This document shows positions 19,958 to 28,047 of a stretch of DNA of 64,000 nt, piece by piece (within the stretch, counting starts at the first letter, position 1; every line of letters begins with the position of its first letter). The stretch is from assembly GCF_003641185.1 (NCBI RefSeq), contig NZ_CP032757.1:1364001-1428000 (forward strand). Reading direction: 5' to 3'. The notes below the pieces were generated by a model. The model ran no database searches and was not told the DNA's origin. It saw only the letters and a program-made list of their open reading frames with translations. Source of the DNA: Lactiplantibacillus pentosus. Its GTDB lineage: Bacteria; Bacillota; Bacilli; Lactobacillales; Lactobacillaceae. Made by a program: the position numbers and the translations under genes.

Positions 19958-20779
19958 ATGTATAAAATGATTGTTTGTGATTTAGACGAAACATTGATGA
20001 ATGATGACGGGACGCTGTCAGCTAAGAATACAGCGGCCATCAAAGCGGCGGCTGAAAAGGGCGTGTTCTTCGTGCCAAATTCAGGGCGGAGCTATACTTC
20101 CTTTCAAAACGACTTGGAAACGATGGGGCTTCGCAATCAACCGCACCAATATTCGATTTCATATAATGGTGGCTTGATTTTGGAAAATGCTGGTAACAAA
20201 CCGCTGGCCGTTAACGCCATGCCTTACGAACTTGCCAAGGGCGTCTTTGAAGCTGGGGTGGCCGATGAACGTGCAGCGACCCATGTATATATGCAAGATA
20301 AACTGTACATTTATAATCCGGTTGCTAGTGATTCCGCCTATCTTGAGAACCGTGGGGTGACGTTTGAAGTCATGGACGAACCTGATTTTTCACGTTTCAA
20401 GGATATGAACATCATGAAGATTATCATGGCCTTACCAACGATGGCTGATCGTAAAGCGATGCGGGCTGCGGCTGAACAACGGGTTGACGCCAGCAAGTTA
20501 GCAGTCACTTATTCATCGGACCGGTACGTGGAATTCAATCCCGCCGGCGTGAATAAGGGGAGTGCGACCCTACAATTAGGCAAATTACTCGGTATCACCG
20601 CGGATGAAATTATTGCAGCCGGTGATAACGGAAATGATCTGCCAATGTTGAACGCCGTGGGGCTGCCAGTCAGTGTTGCGAACGGGATTGATACCGTCAA
20701 ATCAGCGGCTAAGTATGTGACGGCAGCGGATAATAATCATGATGCGTTAGCTGAAGTAATTAATAAATTTGTATTATAA
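19958..20779 (+). CDS. Cof-type HAD-IIB family sugar-phosphate/nucleotide phosphatase
   Basis: This 273-aa phosphatase belongs to the haloacid dehalogenase superfamily. Motif I is CDLDETLMNDDG with the nucleophile Asp. Motif II is VPNSGRSYTS, the conserved Lys is in NPAGVNKGSATLQL, and motif IV is AAGDNGNDLPML, together with a C2B cap, which is the Cof/YidA arrangement. The likely substrate is a small phosphorylated metabolite (sugar phosphate, FMN or PLP); it cannot be assigned from sequence. The start at 19958 is chosen because GAGAGGGACG lies upstream and the protein then begins directly before motif I. The 12 residues encoded upstream are not family-like. Confidence 0.92.
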   Translation: MYKMIVCDLDETLMNDDGTLSAKNTAAIKAAAEKGVFFVPNSGRSYTSFQNDLETMGLRNQPHQYSISYNGGLILENAGNKPLAVNAMPYELAKGVFEAGVADERAATHVYMQDKLYIYNPVASDSAYLENRGVTFEVMDEPDFSRFKDMNIMKIIMALPTMADRKAMRAAAEQRVDASKLAVTYSSDRYVEFNPAGVNKGSATLQLGKLLGITADEIIAAGDNGNDLPMLNAVGLPVSVANGIDTVKSAAKYVTAADNNHDALAEVINKFVL

Positions 20780-20804
20780 ACCGATTTTTATCGTCAAAAT
20801 GAAA

Positions 20805-20840
20805 GATACCATTTGGATTTCAATATTTACAAGTGGTATC
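20805..20840. promoter_or_regulatory. inverted repeat upstream of the 202-aa gene
   Basis: GATACCATTTG (20805-20815) and CAAGTGGTATC (20830-20840) form an 11-bp near-perfect inverted repeat 68 bp before the next start codon. No T tract follows, so an operator is more likely than a terminator. Confidence 0.4.
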
Positions 20841-20908
20841 ATGGTAATTGAAAATGTGCTAATATGAGATAAATTATTTGTTACAAATTACCGAATGGGG
20901 GAACACGC

Positions 20909-21517
20909 ATGAGTGCGATTCGCGACGATTTAGCTAAGGCGATTAAGGATAAAAACCTCGTTGAGATTTATTCCAAGGGAACCAATGAGCAATTTAGTGT
21001 CGGCTATGTCATTCAGCAGGACGAAAAGTTTGTGCTGGTTAAGGCCGTTAATGTCGATGGTGAACTAGATGGGCTAGTGGTTTTTCGTAAAGCATCGTTA
21101 GCCCGCGTGATTAGTGACACTGATTATTTGAAGAGTATGACGACTATCATTACACTCGCCAAGCAACGCGGGTACTTTGATGTCTGGAATACGGAACGGT
21201 TGGTCGCTAAGTTGTTGAAGAAACAAAGTAAGACCAAGCATTCACTGCTCAAGACACTATTGAAGCAGGCCTTTCGCCATGACCAAGTCATTCAATTGTC
21301 TGGTCGCATCAAGAAACACGGTGATAGTTATGCCGGCTTTATTCACAGTGAACACAAGAAGTACATCGAATTCAATTACGTTGATATGTTTGACCTCAAA
21401 AAGCGGCCGCAAATTGCGATTCGCTATGCCGAAATTGATGAGGCCAGTTTCCATAGCTTTGAAACCTTTAACACCACCGCGGTGATCGAAAGTTTCATGC
21501 CTGGTGATTTTCATTAA
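20909..21517 (+). CDS. conserved hypothetical protein, possible two-lobed beta-barrel
   Basis: This 202-aa soluble protein is not assigned to a named family here. The N-terminal part (EIYSKGTNEQFSVGYVIQQDEKFVLVKAVNVDG) and the C-terminal part (VIQLSGRIKKHGDSYAGFIHSEHKKYIEFNYVDMFDLK) each look like small LSm/PRC-like beta folds, separated by a basic helical linker with KLLKKQSKTKH. A strong GGGGGAACACGC precedes the ATG, and a terminator follows the stop by 11 bp. It is monocistronic and lies next to the LamK/LamR-like pair, but no functional link is shown. Confidence 0.75.
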   Translation: MSAIRDDLAKAIKDKNLVEIYSKGTNEQFSVGYVIQQDEKFVLVKAVNVDGELDGLVVFRKASLARVISDTDYLKSMTTIITLAKQRGYFDVWNTERLVAKLLKKQSKTKHSLLKTLLKQAFRHDQVIQLSGRIKKHGDSYAGFIHSEHKKYIEFNYVDMFDLKKRPQIAIRYAEIDEASFHSFETFNTTAVIESFMPGDFH

Positions 21518-21528
21518 TTAAACTAATC

Positions 21529-21563
21529 AAGCGACGCCAATAGTGTATGGGGGTCGCTTTTTT
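21529..21563 (+). terminator. terminator after the 202-aa gene
   Basis: AAGCGAC (21529-21535) pairs with GTCGCTT (21553-21559), followed by TTTT. Confidence 0.7.
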
Positions 21564-21747
21564 GATGCGGTCATAACTGTTGGCCGCAGGGGTGGCGATC
21601 GGCTGTCAAAAGGCCTGGATGCCATGGGACGACCGGTTTGAGGACGATTTTGTTAGAAGTCAGTGATTCGATAAAGATTGTTAAGTTTTTATGCTGTAAA
21701 TATACAAACCGGATTAATTTCGCTACAATGGTAGTATTGAGCTGAAT

Positions 21748-23079
21748 GTGGGGAGGGGAGAAGTTATCGTTTACGTTTATTGGTATATCGCGGCGTTTGA
21801 CCATTGGTACTCGGTCATGCTGGTATTTTTACTACAAATACTGATCAATCGCGAGTTACGCCAGAAAAGGGTGTATGCCAGTATCGCGGTGATGTCCGTG
21901 CTCCTAACCGCGATTTATATGCTATACGACGACTATTCAGATATTATCACCTTTATGGTCAATATGGGACTGCTGGCGTTTGTGCGTCGTAAAAAGTACT
22001 TCATTGTCACCAGTCTGACGGCGACGTTAGCTTACATTCTATTTAGTTTCTTTGGCAATTACGCCACTGAGTCGATTCTGCACCTGCTCAATCTCGGATT
22101 GAATGATTGGAGCGGCTGGTTATTTGAATTGATTGGTGAGACGATCGTAACTGCCTGCATGCTGGCGGTAGTGGTCAGTTTTAAAATTTTACAAAAACGT
22201 TACCCACGGCAATTTAGTGATGAAGTGACCTTGAACGTGATCGTCAGTGCTTTGGTCGTCGTGGCAGTGGCCTTTTTCACCATTACGACTGCTGCCGATA
22301 ATTACAATATTGGCTCCGGCTTTTTAGGCATCTTGATGTTGATACTAGTGGCAATCTTGATGATCAATGCCGGCACGTTTATTTACTTGTTTTATAGCTA
22401 TACGATGCGCCTTCAGAGCAATCGGCAGGCCCTCGAGCGCAAGCAGTATGATATTTATGTTAAAAATCTTGAAAGTAGCTACCAGAATTTACGTAAGTTC
22501 CGCCACGACTACCAGAATATTCTGTTGTCGTTGGGCGAATACATCCATACGGCGGATGACCCTGAATTGCAGACCTATTTTGATCGGGTCGTCACCAAGT
22601 CCCAGCAGAGTTTGAGCCGCGATTTTGGTCATTTTGATAATTTAGAGCAGATTAAGGACAAAGCCCTCAAAGCAATTGTCCAGAGTAAGTTTTCGGCCGC
22701 GCGCCAAGCGGGGATTCAAGTCCGGCTGGAAGCCAATGACCCCGTCGCTGCGTTGGCCATCGACCCGGTGACCTTAGCGCGGGTCAGTGGGATATTATTG
22801 GATAACGCCATTGAAGCGGTCAAAGGACAGAGTGGCGGCCAAATCACTGTGGCAGTGGTCAAGTATCCGAAGATGGTCGAATTGATATTTGCCAATTCAC
22901 TGGCGGCGCCCATCGAACGATTGGACCAATTGATGGTGGCCGGTCATACATCCAAGGGCGCGGGTCACGGACAGGGATTAGCGACTGTCCGTGAGTTATT
23001 AGACCCATTGGCCAACGTGACCTATGAAGTCAGTTCGCGCCACCGATTCGAGTTTATTATTAGCATTGAAAGTGAGTGA
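21748..23079 (+). CDS. lamK: AgrC/LamK-like quorum-sensing sensor histidine kinase
   Basis: This 443-aa protein has about six N-terminal membrane helices (residues 10-215), then a dimerisation region with the phospho-accepting His in KFRHDYQNILLSLGEYI (His about 253). A GHKL ATPase follows, with N-box ILLDNAIEAV and G-box GAGHGQGLATVREL. This is the HPK10/AgrC architecture that senses cyclic peptides. It overlaps the response regulator by 4 bp. L. plantarum is known to have an orphan LamK/LamR pair cooperating with LamBDCA; this pair, with no agrB/agrD beside it, fits that. The start is odd: the best Shine-Dalgarno (GGGGAGGGGAGAAG, 21750-21763) is followed in frame by ATC, and the GTG at 21748 lies before it. 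Confidence 0.85.
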   Translation: MGRGEVIVYVYWYIAAFDHWYSVMLVFLLQILINRELRQKRVYASIAVMSVLLTAIYMLYDDYSDIITFMVNMGLLAFVRRKKYFIVTSLTATLAYILFSFFGNYATESILHLLNLGLNDWSGWLFELIGETIVTACMLAVVVSFKILQKRYPRQFSDEVTLNVIVSALVVVAVAFFTITTAADNYNIGSGFLGILMLILVAILMINAGTFIYLFYSYTMRLQSNRQALERKQYDIYVKNLESSYQNLRKFRHDYQNILLSLGEYIHTADDPELQTYFDRVVTKSQQSLSRDFGHFDNLEQIKDKALKAIVQSKFSAARQAGIQVRLEANDPVAALAIDPVTLARVSGILLDNAIEAVKGQSGGQITVAVVKYPKMVELIFANSLAAPIERLDQLMVAGHTSKGAGHGQGLATVRELLDPLANVTYEVSSRHRFEFIISIESE

Positions 23080-23852
23080 GCAGCGTGTTAAAAACCTTTG
23101 TTGTGGAAGATGATTCAGAACAATTAGCGACCTTAAAGCAAATTATTACGAATCACATTATGATTAATGATTTTGACATGGAATTGACCCTAGCAACTGG
23201 TCAAGCCCAAACGCTGTTGGATTACGTTCAGAGCCATGAAAGTGTAGAAGGCTTGTATTTTTTGGATATTGAATACCCGGGCCAGGACTTGAACGGCTTG
23301 TCGCTCGCAACCAAGATTCGCGAGGCTGACGTGAATGCTAAGATCGTCTTTGTCTCGACCCACTCTGAAATGGCGTTTTTGACGTTCGAACGGCGCATCG
23401 AACCACTGGACTTTATCGTCAAGGATTTAGGCCAAGACACCGTCAAAGCCAAGGTCGAGACCGATATTCGCGTGGCGTATGAGCGCTATACCAAGCAGGG
23501 GGCGACGAGCAAGGCGATGTTCTCTTATTCTAAGGGTGGACAGCTCTTCAACGTGCCGCTGGAACAAGTCTTGTTCATCGAGACTGGAACCAGCCGTAAC
23601 AAGTTGGTCTTGCACCTATTAGACCGGATCGTCCAGTATAACGGCAAAATCAGTGACGAAACGGTCGCGCATCCTGAGCTATTCCGGGTGCACAAGAGTT
23701 TCTTGGTCAATCCGCAGATGTTGGTGCGGATCGATAAGCAACACCAGCTGGGCTACTTCGAAAACGGCGAAACGGTCGACATTGCCATTCGGAAGATGCA
23801 TGATTTAGTCGCCTTGATCAAACAGTCCGATTTATCGGTCACGATGGACTAA
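23076..23852 (+). CDS. lamR: LytTR-family response regulator, LamR-like
   Basis: This 258-aa regulator is partner of the upstream kinase, with a 4-bp GTGA start/stop overlap. The receiver domain begins LKTFVVEDDSEQ and has its phospho-acceptor Asp at about residue 64 (YFLDIEYPG). The C-terminal LytTR DNA-binding domain (about 150-255) includes GGQLFNVPLEQVLFIETGTSRNKLVLH and HKSFLVN. LytTR regulators such as AgrA bind pairs of 9-bp direct repeats spaced about one to two helical turns. An alternative GTG at 23085 would remove three residues. LamR in L. plantarum influences adherence genes and its own lam operon. Confidence 0.87.
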   Translation: MSSVLKTFVVEDDSEQLATLKQIITNHIMINDFDMELTLATGQAQTLLDYVQSHESVEGLYFLDIEYPGQDLNGLSLATKIREADVNAKIVFVSTHSEMAFLTFERRIEPLDFIVKDLGQDTVKAKVETDIRVAYERYTKQGATSKAMFSYSKGGQLFNVPLEQVLFIETGTSRNKLVLHLLDRIVQYNGKISDETVAHPELFRVHKSFLVNPQMLVRIDKQHQLGYFENGETVDIAIRKMHDLVALIKQSDLSVTMD

Positions 23853-23904
23853 GCTGACTCTTATGTAACAAAATCGTTAATGACAACTAAATAATCCTAA
23901 CGTT

Positions 23905-23937
23905 GGTGCAGGCTATTTTGAGCTTTGCACCTTTTTT
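23905..23937 (+). terminator. terminator of the lamKR-like operon
   Basis: GGTGCA (23905-23910) and TGCACC (23926-23931), extended by AGCT-type inner pairing, then TTTTTT. It lies 53 bp after the response-regulator stop. Confidence 0.75.
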
Positions 23938-24012
23938 GTGTTGCAGTCGTGATTTGCAGGTATCCTTAAAGTATCAAATACCAGTTATGGGGACTGGATT
24001 GGAGGTGGTGTC

Positions 24013-24351
24013 ATGAAGCAGTTTTGGTCACTGAGTCTAATGATTCTGGCGGGCTGTCTGTTGATTTTTGGTTCTGAATATAGTTTACAAGGCGATTATC
24101 ATCGGCCAGTCAAGCAGTTGACAGTGTCGAAAGTGGTTTATCATCAAAACGCCACCTCCGCCACGATCAGCGGTCACACGAAACATGGCGTGATCGTGAC
24201 AGTCAAGAGTGGCAAGCATGTTCGCCAAGTGATTTCAAATAAGCAAAATGGTAAGTTTTATCTCGAGATGCCCGTTAAAAAGCAAGTGACGATTCGGGTC
24301 GTGGGGTTGAAACCGAAAGTCTTAAAGGTACCAACTGGGTCAAAGAGTTAG
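24013..24351 (+). CDS. small exported protein, possible lipoprotein
   Basis: This 112-aa protein is not recognised as a named family. The N-terminus MKQFWSLSLMILAGCLLIFG is one hydrophobic segment with an LAGC that fits a lipobox, so it could be a lipoprotein. The segment continues past the Cys, so a plain membrane anchor is equally possible. The rest is a basic, beta-rich domain (SATISGHTKHGVIVTVKSGK) resembling a small Ig/carboxypeptidase-regulatory-like fold. GGATTGGAGGTGGTGTC precedes the ATG. It follows the LamKR-like operon but has its own start region and terminator. Confidence 0.7.
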   Translation: MKQFWSLSLMILAGCLLIFGSEYSLQGDYHRPVKQLTVSKVVYHQNATSATISGHTKHGVIVTVKSGKHVRQVISNKQNGKFYLEMPVKKQVTIRVVGLKPKVLKVPTGSKS

Positions 24352-24360
24352 TTTGGTGGG

Positions 24361-24383
24361 AGCGTATTGCACGCTTTTTTTTT
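24361..24383 (+). terminator. terminator of the small exported protein gene
   Basis: AGCGT (24361-24365), five-base loop, ACGCT (24371-24375), then eight T. It is short but T-rich. Confidence 0.7.
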
Positions 24384-24604
24384 GTTGGCTTGAAATCAGT
24401 CCCAGTTACGAGAATGGCGGGATTTCAGGCTAGCGTTGATGGTCAATAATTGCCAGGCGTTTTAAAGATTGATCCGGACCTTGCACCGCTATTGAGTGAG
24501 CCGCGGTGCTTTGCTAAAAATCCATTAAGCTTTATCCCAACGGCTAGGCGCTGCCCGTATTTTAGCGTAAGGTGAACATGACCAGATAAGGGGAGCGTGC
24601 GGGA

Positions 24605-24973
24605 ATGTTAGTGATTGGCATTATTTTGATCATCGGGATTATCGGGACTTTTATCCTGCGATTCCAATTTCATTTTCGATTATCGATGGGCGCAGTGACT
24701 GAGACCGCGTTTGCGTGTTCGTTATTGAATATCGGCGTCTTTTTATTATTCGTGTTGCTGGGACAACTCACTGGACCGGTATTGTTGTCGCAATGGGCCT
24801 ACTTGCCAATTTATCGGCTGTTACAAGGCGGCCTGATTCCCGTTATCGGGATTGTGCTCGCCGTTTTCGGCATGGTTCGCGAAAAAGGTCTGATGAATTG
24901 GTGGTTACTGCATTTTAACGTCTTATTTCTGATTTTTGACGTGTTATTCGTGTGGGTGGGCACGGATATGTGA
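24605..24973 (+). CDS. small integral membrane protein, unknown function
   Basis: This 122-aa protein has about four transmembrane helices (VIGIILIIGIIGTFIL; SLLNIGVFLLFVLLG; LIPVIGIVLAVFGMV; LHFNVLFLIFDVLFVW) and almost no soluble part. I recognise no family signature. GGGGAGCGTGCGGG precedes the ATG. It is monocistronic between two terminator regions. Confidence 0.7.
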   Translation: MLVIGIILIIGIIGTFILRFQFHFRLSMGAVTETAFACSLLNIGVFLLFVLLGQLTGPVLLSQWAYLPIYRLLQGGLIPVIGIVLAVFGMVREKGLMNWWLLHFNVLFLIFDVLFVWVGTDM

Positions 24974-25160
24974 TGAGTTTGGACCGGTATTTGTATATCA
25001 AGTGAAGACTGGAATTGAGGCGGCTGGGGTCGTCTTTTTTTGAGATAATGAGTGAGATGTACTTTCTTTGATTTGCGATATTAGTGGTTGTATTTGTAAT
25101 GTAGTATCCGCTTATTTCAAAAGCGTCAATCCAATTAATGCAGACCGTAGTTTTTAAGAT

Positions 25161-25198
25161 AAAAATCCGTACTGTCTTTATGACTGGTGCGGATTTTT
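25161..25198. terminator. bidirectional terminator
   Basis: AAAAATCCG (25161-25169) pairs with CGGATTTTT (25190-25198), with inner AC/GT and GTC/GAC pairs. It has a T run on both strands and sits between the rightward membrane gene and the leftward CPBP gene. Confidence 0.8.
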
Positions 25199-25265
25199 AC
25201 CTTAAATATATCGCAAATTGTCAGTTAAACACATGTCCTAAGTTTGTGAATGAACATCAGTCAAC

Positions 25266-25952
25266 TTAATGCATCAAGAGCAGGCTCATTGCCAACGCAT
25301 TAATGATAAAGTGGAGACTCATACTGGCGTGAATTTTGCCAGTCATCTGATAAACGCTTGCCAGGGTGAGCCCCATTGTGAGGTAAATCATAAAACTGGG
25401 CAGTGTTGAGCTGCTGTGCAGGCTGCCAAAGACAATGCCACTGAGAATGATTTTGAGCCAGGACTGCTTAAAAAAAGCATTCATGAGGACGCCACGAAAG
25501 ACCAGCTCTTCGGTAATCGGCGTTAAAAACACCGCGCTGAGGGCCATCAGCCATAGCGAGAGGGTGCTACCGGCCATCAAATTTTGAATTGCGGCATTAT
25601 TCTGGGTTTGACTTTGATGATAAATGAGTTGATTCAGTAATTGAAATAAACTTTCCAGCACTAAGATGACGGCGTAACCGCCAAGAACGATGTGCCAGTC
25701 GTGGCGAGTCATTCGTTGTGGTTGATAGGCTCCTGTATAATGACGCATCAAGGTGTTAGCGGCCAAAATGACGATACCGAAGACAAGCACGTAAACAACG
25801 GCTAAGATGATCTCTAAGTTTGTGGTTCGTGATTGCCGATTAAGTTGGTTAATTAACCTAAGTAACATTGGGGGAATGACGACGCCAATTATCAGGCCAA
25901 TCGTCAGTAATACCCGGGCGAGCCAGCCTAATCCCCGGTCAACTAATTCCAT
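25266..25952 (-). CDS. CPBP-family intramembrane metalloprotease
   Basis: This 228-aa polytopic membrane protein belongs to the CAAX-protease/bacteriocin-processing (CPBP, formerly Abi) family. The signature motifs are EELVFRG (catalytic Glu pair at about 148-149 and Arg), FGSLH and HFIINAL, giving the expected Glu/His zinc-site residues. In lactobacilli such proteins are linked to bacteriocin self-immunity or processing of small exported peptides. No bacteriocin gene is recognisable beside it, so the substrate is unknown. An AAGAGGTG ribosome site lies 7 bases before the ATG. Confidence 0.9.
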   Translation of the reverse strand: MELVDRGLGWLARVLLTIGLIIGVVIPPMLLRLINQLNRQSRTTNLEIILAVVYVLVFGIVILAANTLMRHYTGAYQPQRMTRHDWHIVLGGYAVILVLESLFQLLNQLIYHQSQTQNNAAIQNLMAGSTLSLWLMALSAVFLTPITEELVFRGVLMNAFFKQSWLKIILSGIVFGSLHSSSTLPSFMIYLTMGLTLASVYQMTGKIHASMSLHFIINALAMSLLLMH

Positions 25953-26143
25953 TGGACTTCACCTCTTGAGCTCATTTTACCGCAGTCATGGGCCTGGAAC
26001 ACGTAATTGCAAATCTAAAATATGAATCATGTGAATGAGGTTGTTTGGATTTCAGTATTATTAATATGCTGAAATTTTAAAAATGATGTAAAAACAATCA
26101 TATATTTGAAAAATAATATTTAAATTCGCGGTTTCCAGATAAA

Positions 26144-26315
26144 TCTTCACAATTTCTTCACAATTATGTAATAGTATATACTTGTACCTAATAGTTATAC
26201 ACTTGTTCATTTTACTCCCCCAAAGTGGATGGACGAGCAAGTACAATCCCCCATATTGTACTTAAACCTAACTCTTTGGCCCTACTGCTAGTAAGCGGTA
26301 GAGTCATTTTTTTTG
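26144..26315 (+). ncRNA. structured gene-free stretch, possible small RNA or regulatory locus
   Basis: Between 25953 and 26485 (533 bp) there is no credible protein gene, but 26144-26315 is densely structured. It has two exact 11-bp tandem copies of TCTTCACAATT (26144-26154, 26155-26165), then two imperfect 20-bp copies of TAATAGT(A)TATACTTGT (26169-26188, 26189-26208). A perfect 9-bp stem follows, AAGTACAAT/ATTGTACTT (26239-26247, 26255-26263), with a CCCCCAT loop, then a hairpin CTACTGC/GCGGTAG followed by a run of T. That order (operator-like repeats, AT-rich promoter-like DNA, hairpins, terminator) fits a small transcript. Two 20-codon frames exist but lack ribosome sites. Confidence 0.45.
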
Positions 26316-26485
26316 CGCAAATTGTGGTCTAAACTGAATTAAATTGTTAATAAACCCGTATTGATCAAGTCTGATTTTCAGATGATTTCTGGGATCAATC
26401 GTTTCTTGGGAGGGGACGTTTACAACTTAATAACCACACCAAAAAAGCCGAAGCAGCGCGCTTCGACTTTAATCGTCTGATTCTG

Positions 26486-26962
26486 TTAGAACGTGTCACC
26501 CGTGTAGTCAATTGTGCTTGGCTTAGCATTTTTGATGCGTTCAGAAGCAAAGTTGACTGTTTCGCGGATTTGGTCATAGGTGTCTTGGTCTAAGCCTAAT
26601 AGGTCCATGCATGAGTTAACGTGCGCGAAAATCTCAGGTTTAGCATCGATCGCCTTTTGTGACAAGGAAATGTTGACCTGCCGTTCGTCATCAGTATCAC
26701 GCTTCCGTTCGACCCAGCCTTGAGTCTGCATCCGCTTGAGCAGTGGGGTCAACGTCCCACTATCCAAGTTGACATGCGATCCGAGTTCCCGGACCGTCAT
26801 TGGACTCTTTTCCCACAATGCAAGTAGCGTAATGTACTGCGGATAAGTCAGCTTAAAGGGTGCTAAAGCTTCGGCGTAAAAGTGATTGTAGCGTTTGCTG
26901 GCAGTGTAAAGCGCAAAACAGAGTTGTTCGTCTAACAAAATATTCTTCGTTGGTGTCGCCAT
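26486..26962 (-). CDS. MarR-family regulator of the OhrR type
   Basis: This 158-aa dimeric winged-helix repressor contains the OhrR-type block LLDEQLCFALYTASKRY with a Cys at position 15, the peroxide-sensing residue in Bacillus OhrR. The wing/recognition region is NLDSGTLTPLLKRMQTQGWVERKRDTDDERQVNISLS. A second Cys occurs in HVNSCMDLL, so a two-Cys variant is conceivable. No ohr peroxidase gene is adjacent, and target genes are unknown. The ATG at 26962 is chosen: AAAGGAGG lies 7 bases before it, while the upstream TTG has no spacing. The upstream AT-rich repeats suggest autoregulation. Confidence 0.9.
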   Translation of the reverse strand: MATPTKNILLDEQLCFALYTASKRYNHFYAEALAPFKLTYPQYITLLALWEKSPMTVRELGSHVNLDSGTLTPLLKRMQTQGWVERKRDTDDERQVNISLSQKAIDAKPEIFAHVNSCMDLLGLDQDTYDQIRETVNFASERIKNAKPSTIDYTGDTF

Positions 26963-27000
26963 CAAACCGCCTCCTTTACTATTATTCTAGTACATTGTAC

Positions 27001-27027
27001 GCAATTAATTTGCTAAATGCAATTAAT
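27001..27027. promoter_or_regulatory. putative OhrR-like operator repeats
   Basis: GCAATTAAT occurs at 27001-27009 and 27019-27027, 18 bp apart, each containing the palindrome ATTAAT. It lies about 40-65 bp upstream of the MarR-type gene. The AT-rich, ATTAAT/ATTGC composition is of the kind MarR/OhrR dimers bind. Confidence 0.4.
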
Positions 27028-27075
27028 ATTGCGCAAATACATTGTTTTCTATCAAATTATTTATAAAAAGGTTGA

Positions 27076-27588
27076 TTAGCTGACCTTGCTATGGGTCGTT
27101 TGCCGGATGCAAGTTAAAAATAAGTGAGCCATTGCTTGCTGGTTAATGACTAACTGATGATTATCCGTGAAGGCGTATAACGGAACTTGGTCGGGTAGAT
27201 CAGTCGCGTGGTGCTTGCTGACTGGAATCAGACAGGCCAGTTTGGTTTTATCATGGACAAACTGGTGCGCGTCTTCGGGTGCCGATTTGATCGTTAATGA
27301 CGCGAGCACGTGATAACCGTTTGGAACCAAGTGGCGTGCGTGTTTGACATGCACACCGTGTAGCCGGGAACGTAACTGGAGCCCGGTCGTGGTCGTCAAT
27401 TGTAACGCTTGCTTCAGTTCAAGCAAGTAGGACTGTTGGTTATCGATATTTTTCAGTCGAATCTTGAAGTGACCGAATGGAATGGCGCGGTCCTGTGCTT
27501 GGACAGCTAAGGTGTGTTGTTCGGCCCGCAGTTTCGACTTAACGGGCTCGAAAGTATACTGTTGTAAAAGTTGTGTTGCTGTTTCCAA
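27076..27588 (-). CDS. hypothetical cytoplasmic protein
   Basis: This protein of about 170 aa has no known motif that I recognise, no signal peptide and no membrane segment. It is rich in His, Gln and Thr, with a mostly alternating beta pattern. The likely start is TTG at 27588, because AGGGAG lies 8 bases upstream. The GTG at 27597 would overlap that Shine-Dalgarno. It is divergent from the YbjQ-like gene on the right and follows the MarR-type gene on the same strand without obvious coupling. Confidence 0.65.
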   Translation of the reverse strand: METATQLLQQYTFEPVKSKLRAEQHTLAVQAQDRAIPFGHFKIRLKNIDNQQSYLLELKQALQLTTTTGLQLRSRLHGVHVKHARHLVPNGYHVLASLTIKSAPEDAHQFVHDKTKLACLIPVSKHHATDLPDQVPLYAFTDNHQLVINQQAMAHLFLTCIRQTTHSKVS

Positions 27589-27706
27589 AAATATCACTCC
27601 CTAACCTTTAACTTAGTCCTTTGAAAACGGATGGTCAAATAATTGGTTACGTTTGCTAGTCACGGGGTTTTCAAGTAGAATTGAAGTGATAGGGGGGTGG
27701 GATAAA

Positions 27707-27994
27707 ATGTTTATGACAACCGGTGATCTACAACGGTCACACATGATTAAAGGTGTTGTTTCCGTCACCAAGCACCTGATGTTCGAATCTGATGGTGTTG
27801 ACCAATTTGAACGTTTCGATGATTTGATTGAACAAGTCAAACCATTGTTGCTGAAAAAAGCCGAAGAACAAGGTGGCGACGGCCTGATTTACGTGAACTT
27901 CAATACGTCCGTTGCTCAAATGAGTGTGGCGCCCCGGTTCCTAGTCGTTACGGGCTATGGGACGGTCGTCAAATTAGTGGACGAATCGGTTTGA
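27707..27994 (+). CDS. YbjQ/UPF0145-like small protein
   Basis: This 95-aa protein has the C-terminal pattern GGDGLIYVNFNTSVAQMSVAPRFLVVTGYGTVVKL. It resembles the YbjQ/UPF0145 family (GADAI...F..S......VTAYGTAV), which forms pentameric beta rings of unknown function. The start at 27707 follows AGGGGGGTGGGATAAA. The upstream ATG at 27653 would add 18 unrelated residues. It lies 53 bp before the UvrA-like gene, with a weak AGGTCC/GGACC-like hairpin between, so the two may be co-transcribed. Confidence 0.7.
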   Translation: MFMTTGDLQRSHMIKGVVSVTKHLMFESDGVDQFERFDDLIEQVKPLLLKKAEEQGGDGLIYVNFNTSVAQMSVAPRFLVVTGYGTVVKLVDESV

Positions 27995-28047
27995 GGCGGA
28001 GGATCTGAAAATTCAGGTCCTTTTTTGATTTGAGAGGGGAAGATTAG

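Noticed and set aside
26222..26292. Two overlapping 20-codon frames in the structured intergenic region (one ending in Cys, like a peptide pheromone)
   Set aside because: Neither start has a Shine-Dalgarno sequence (the upstream bases are C-rich), and an agrB-like processing gene is absent.
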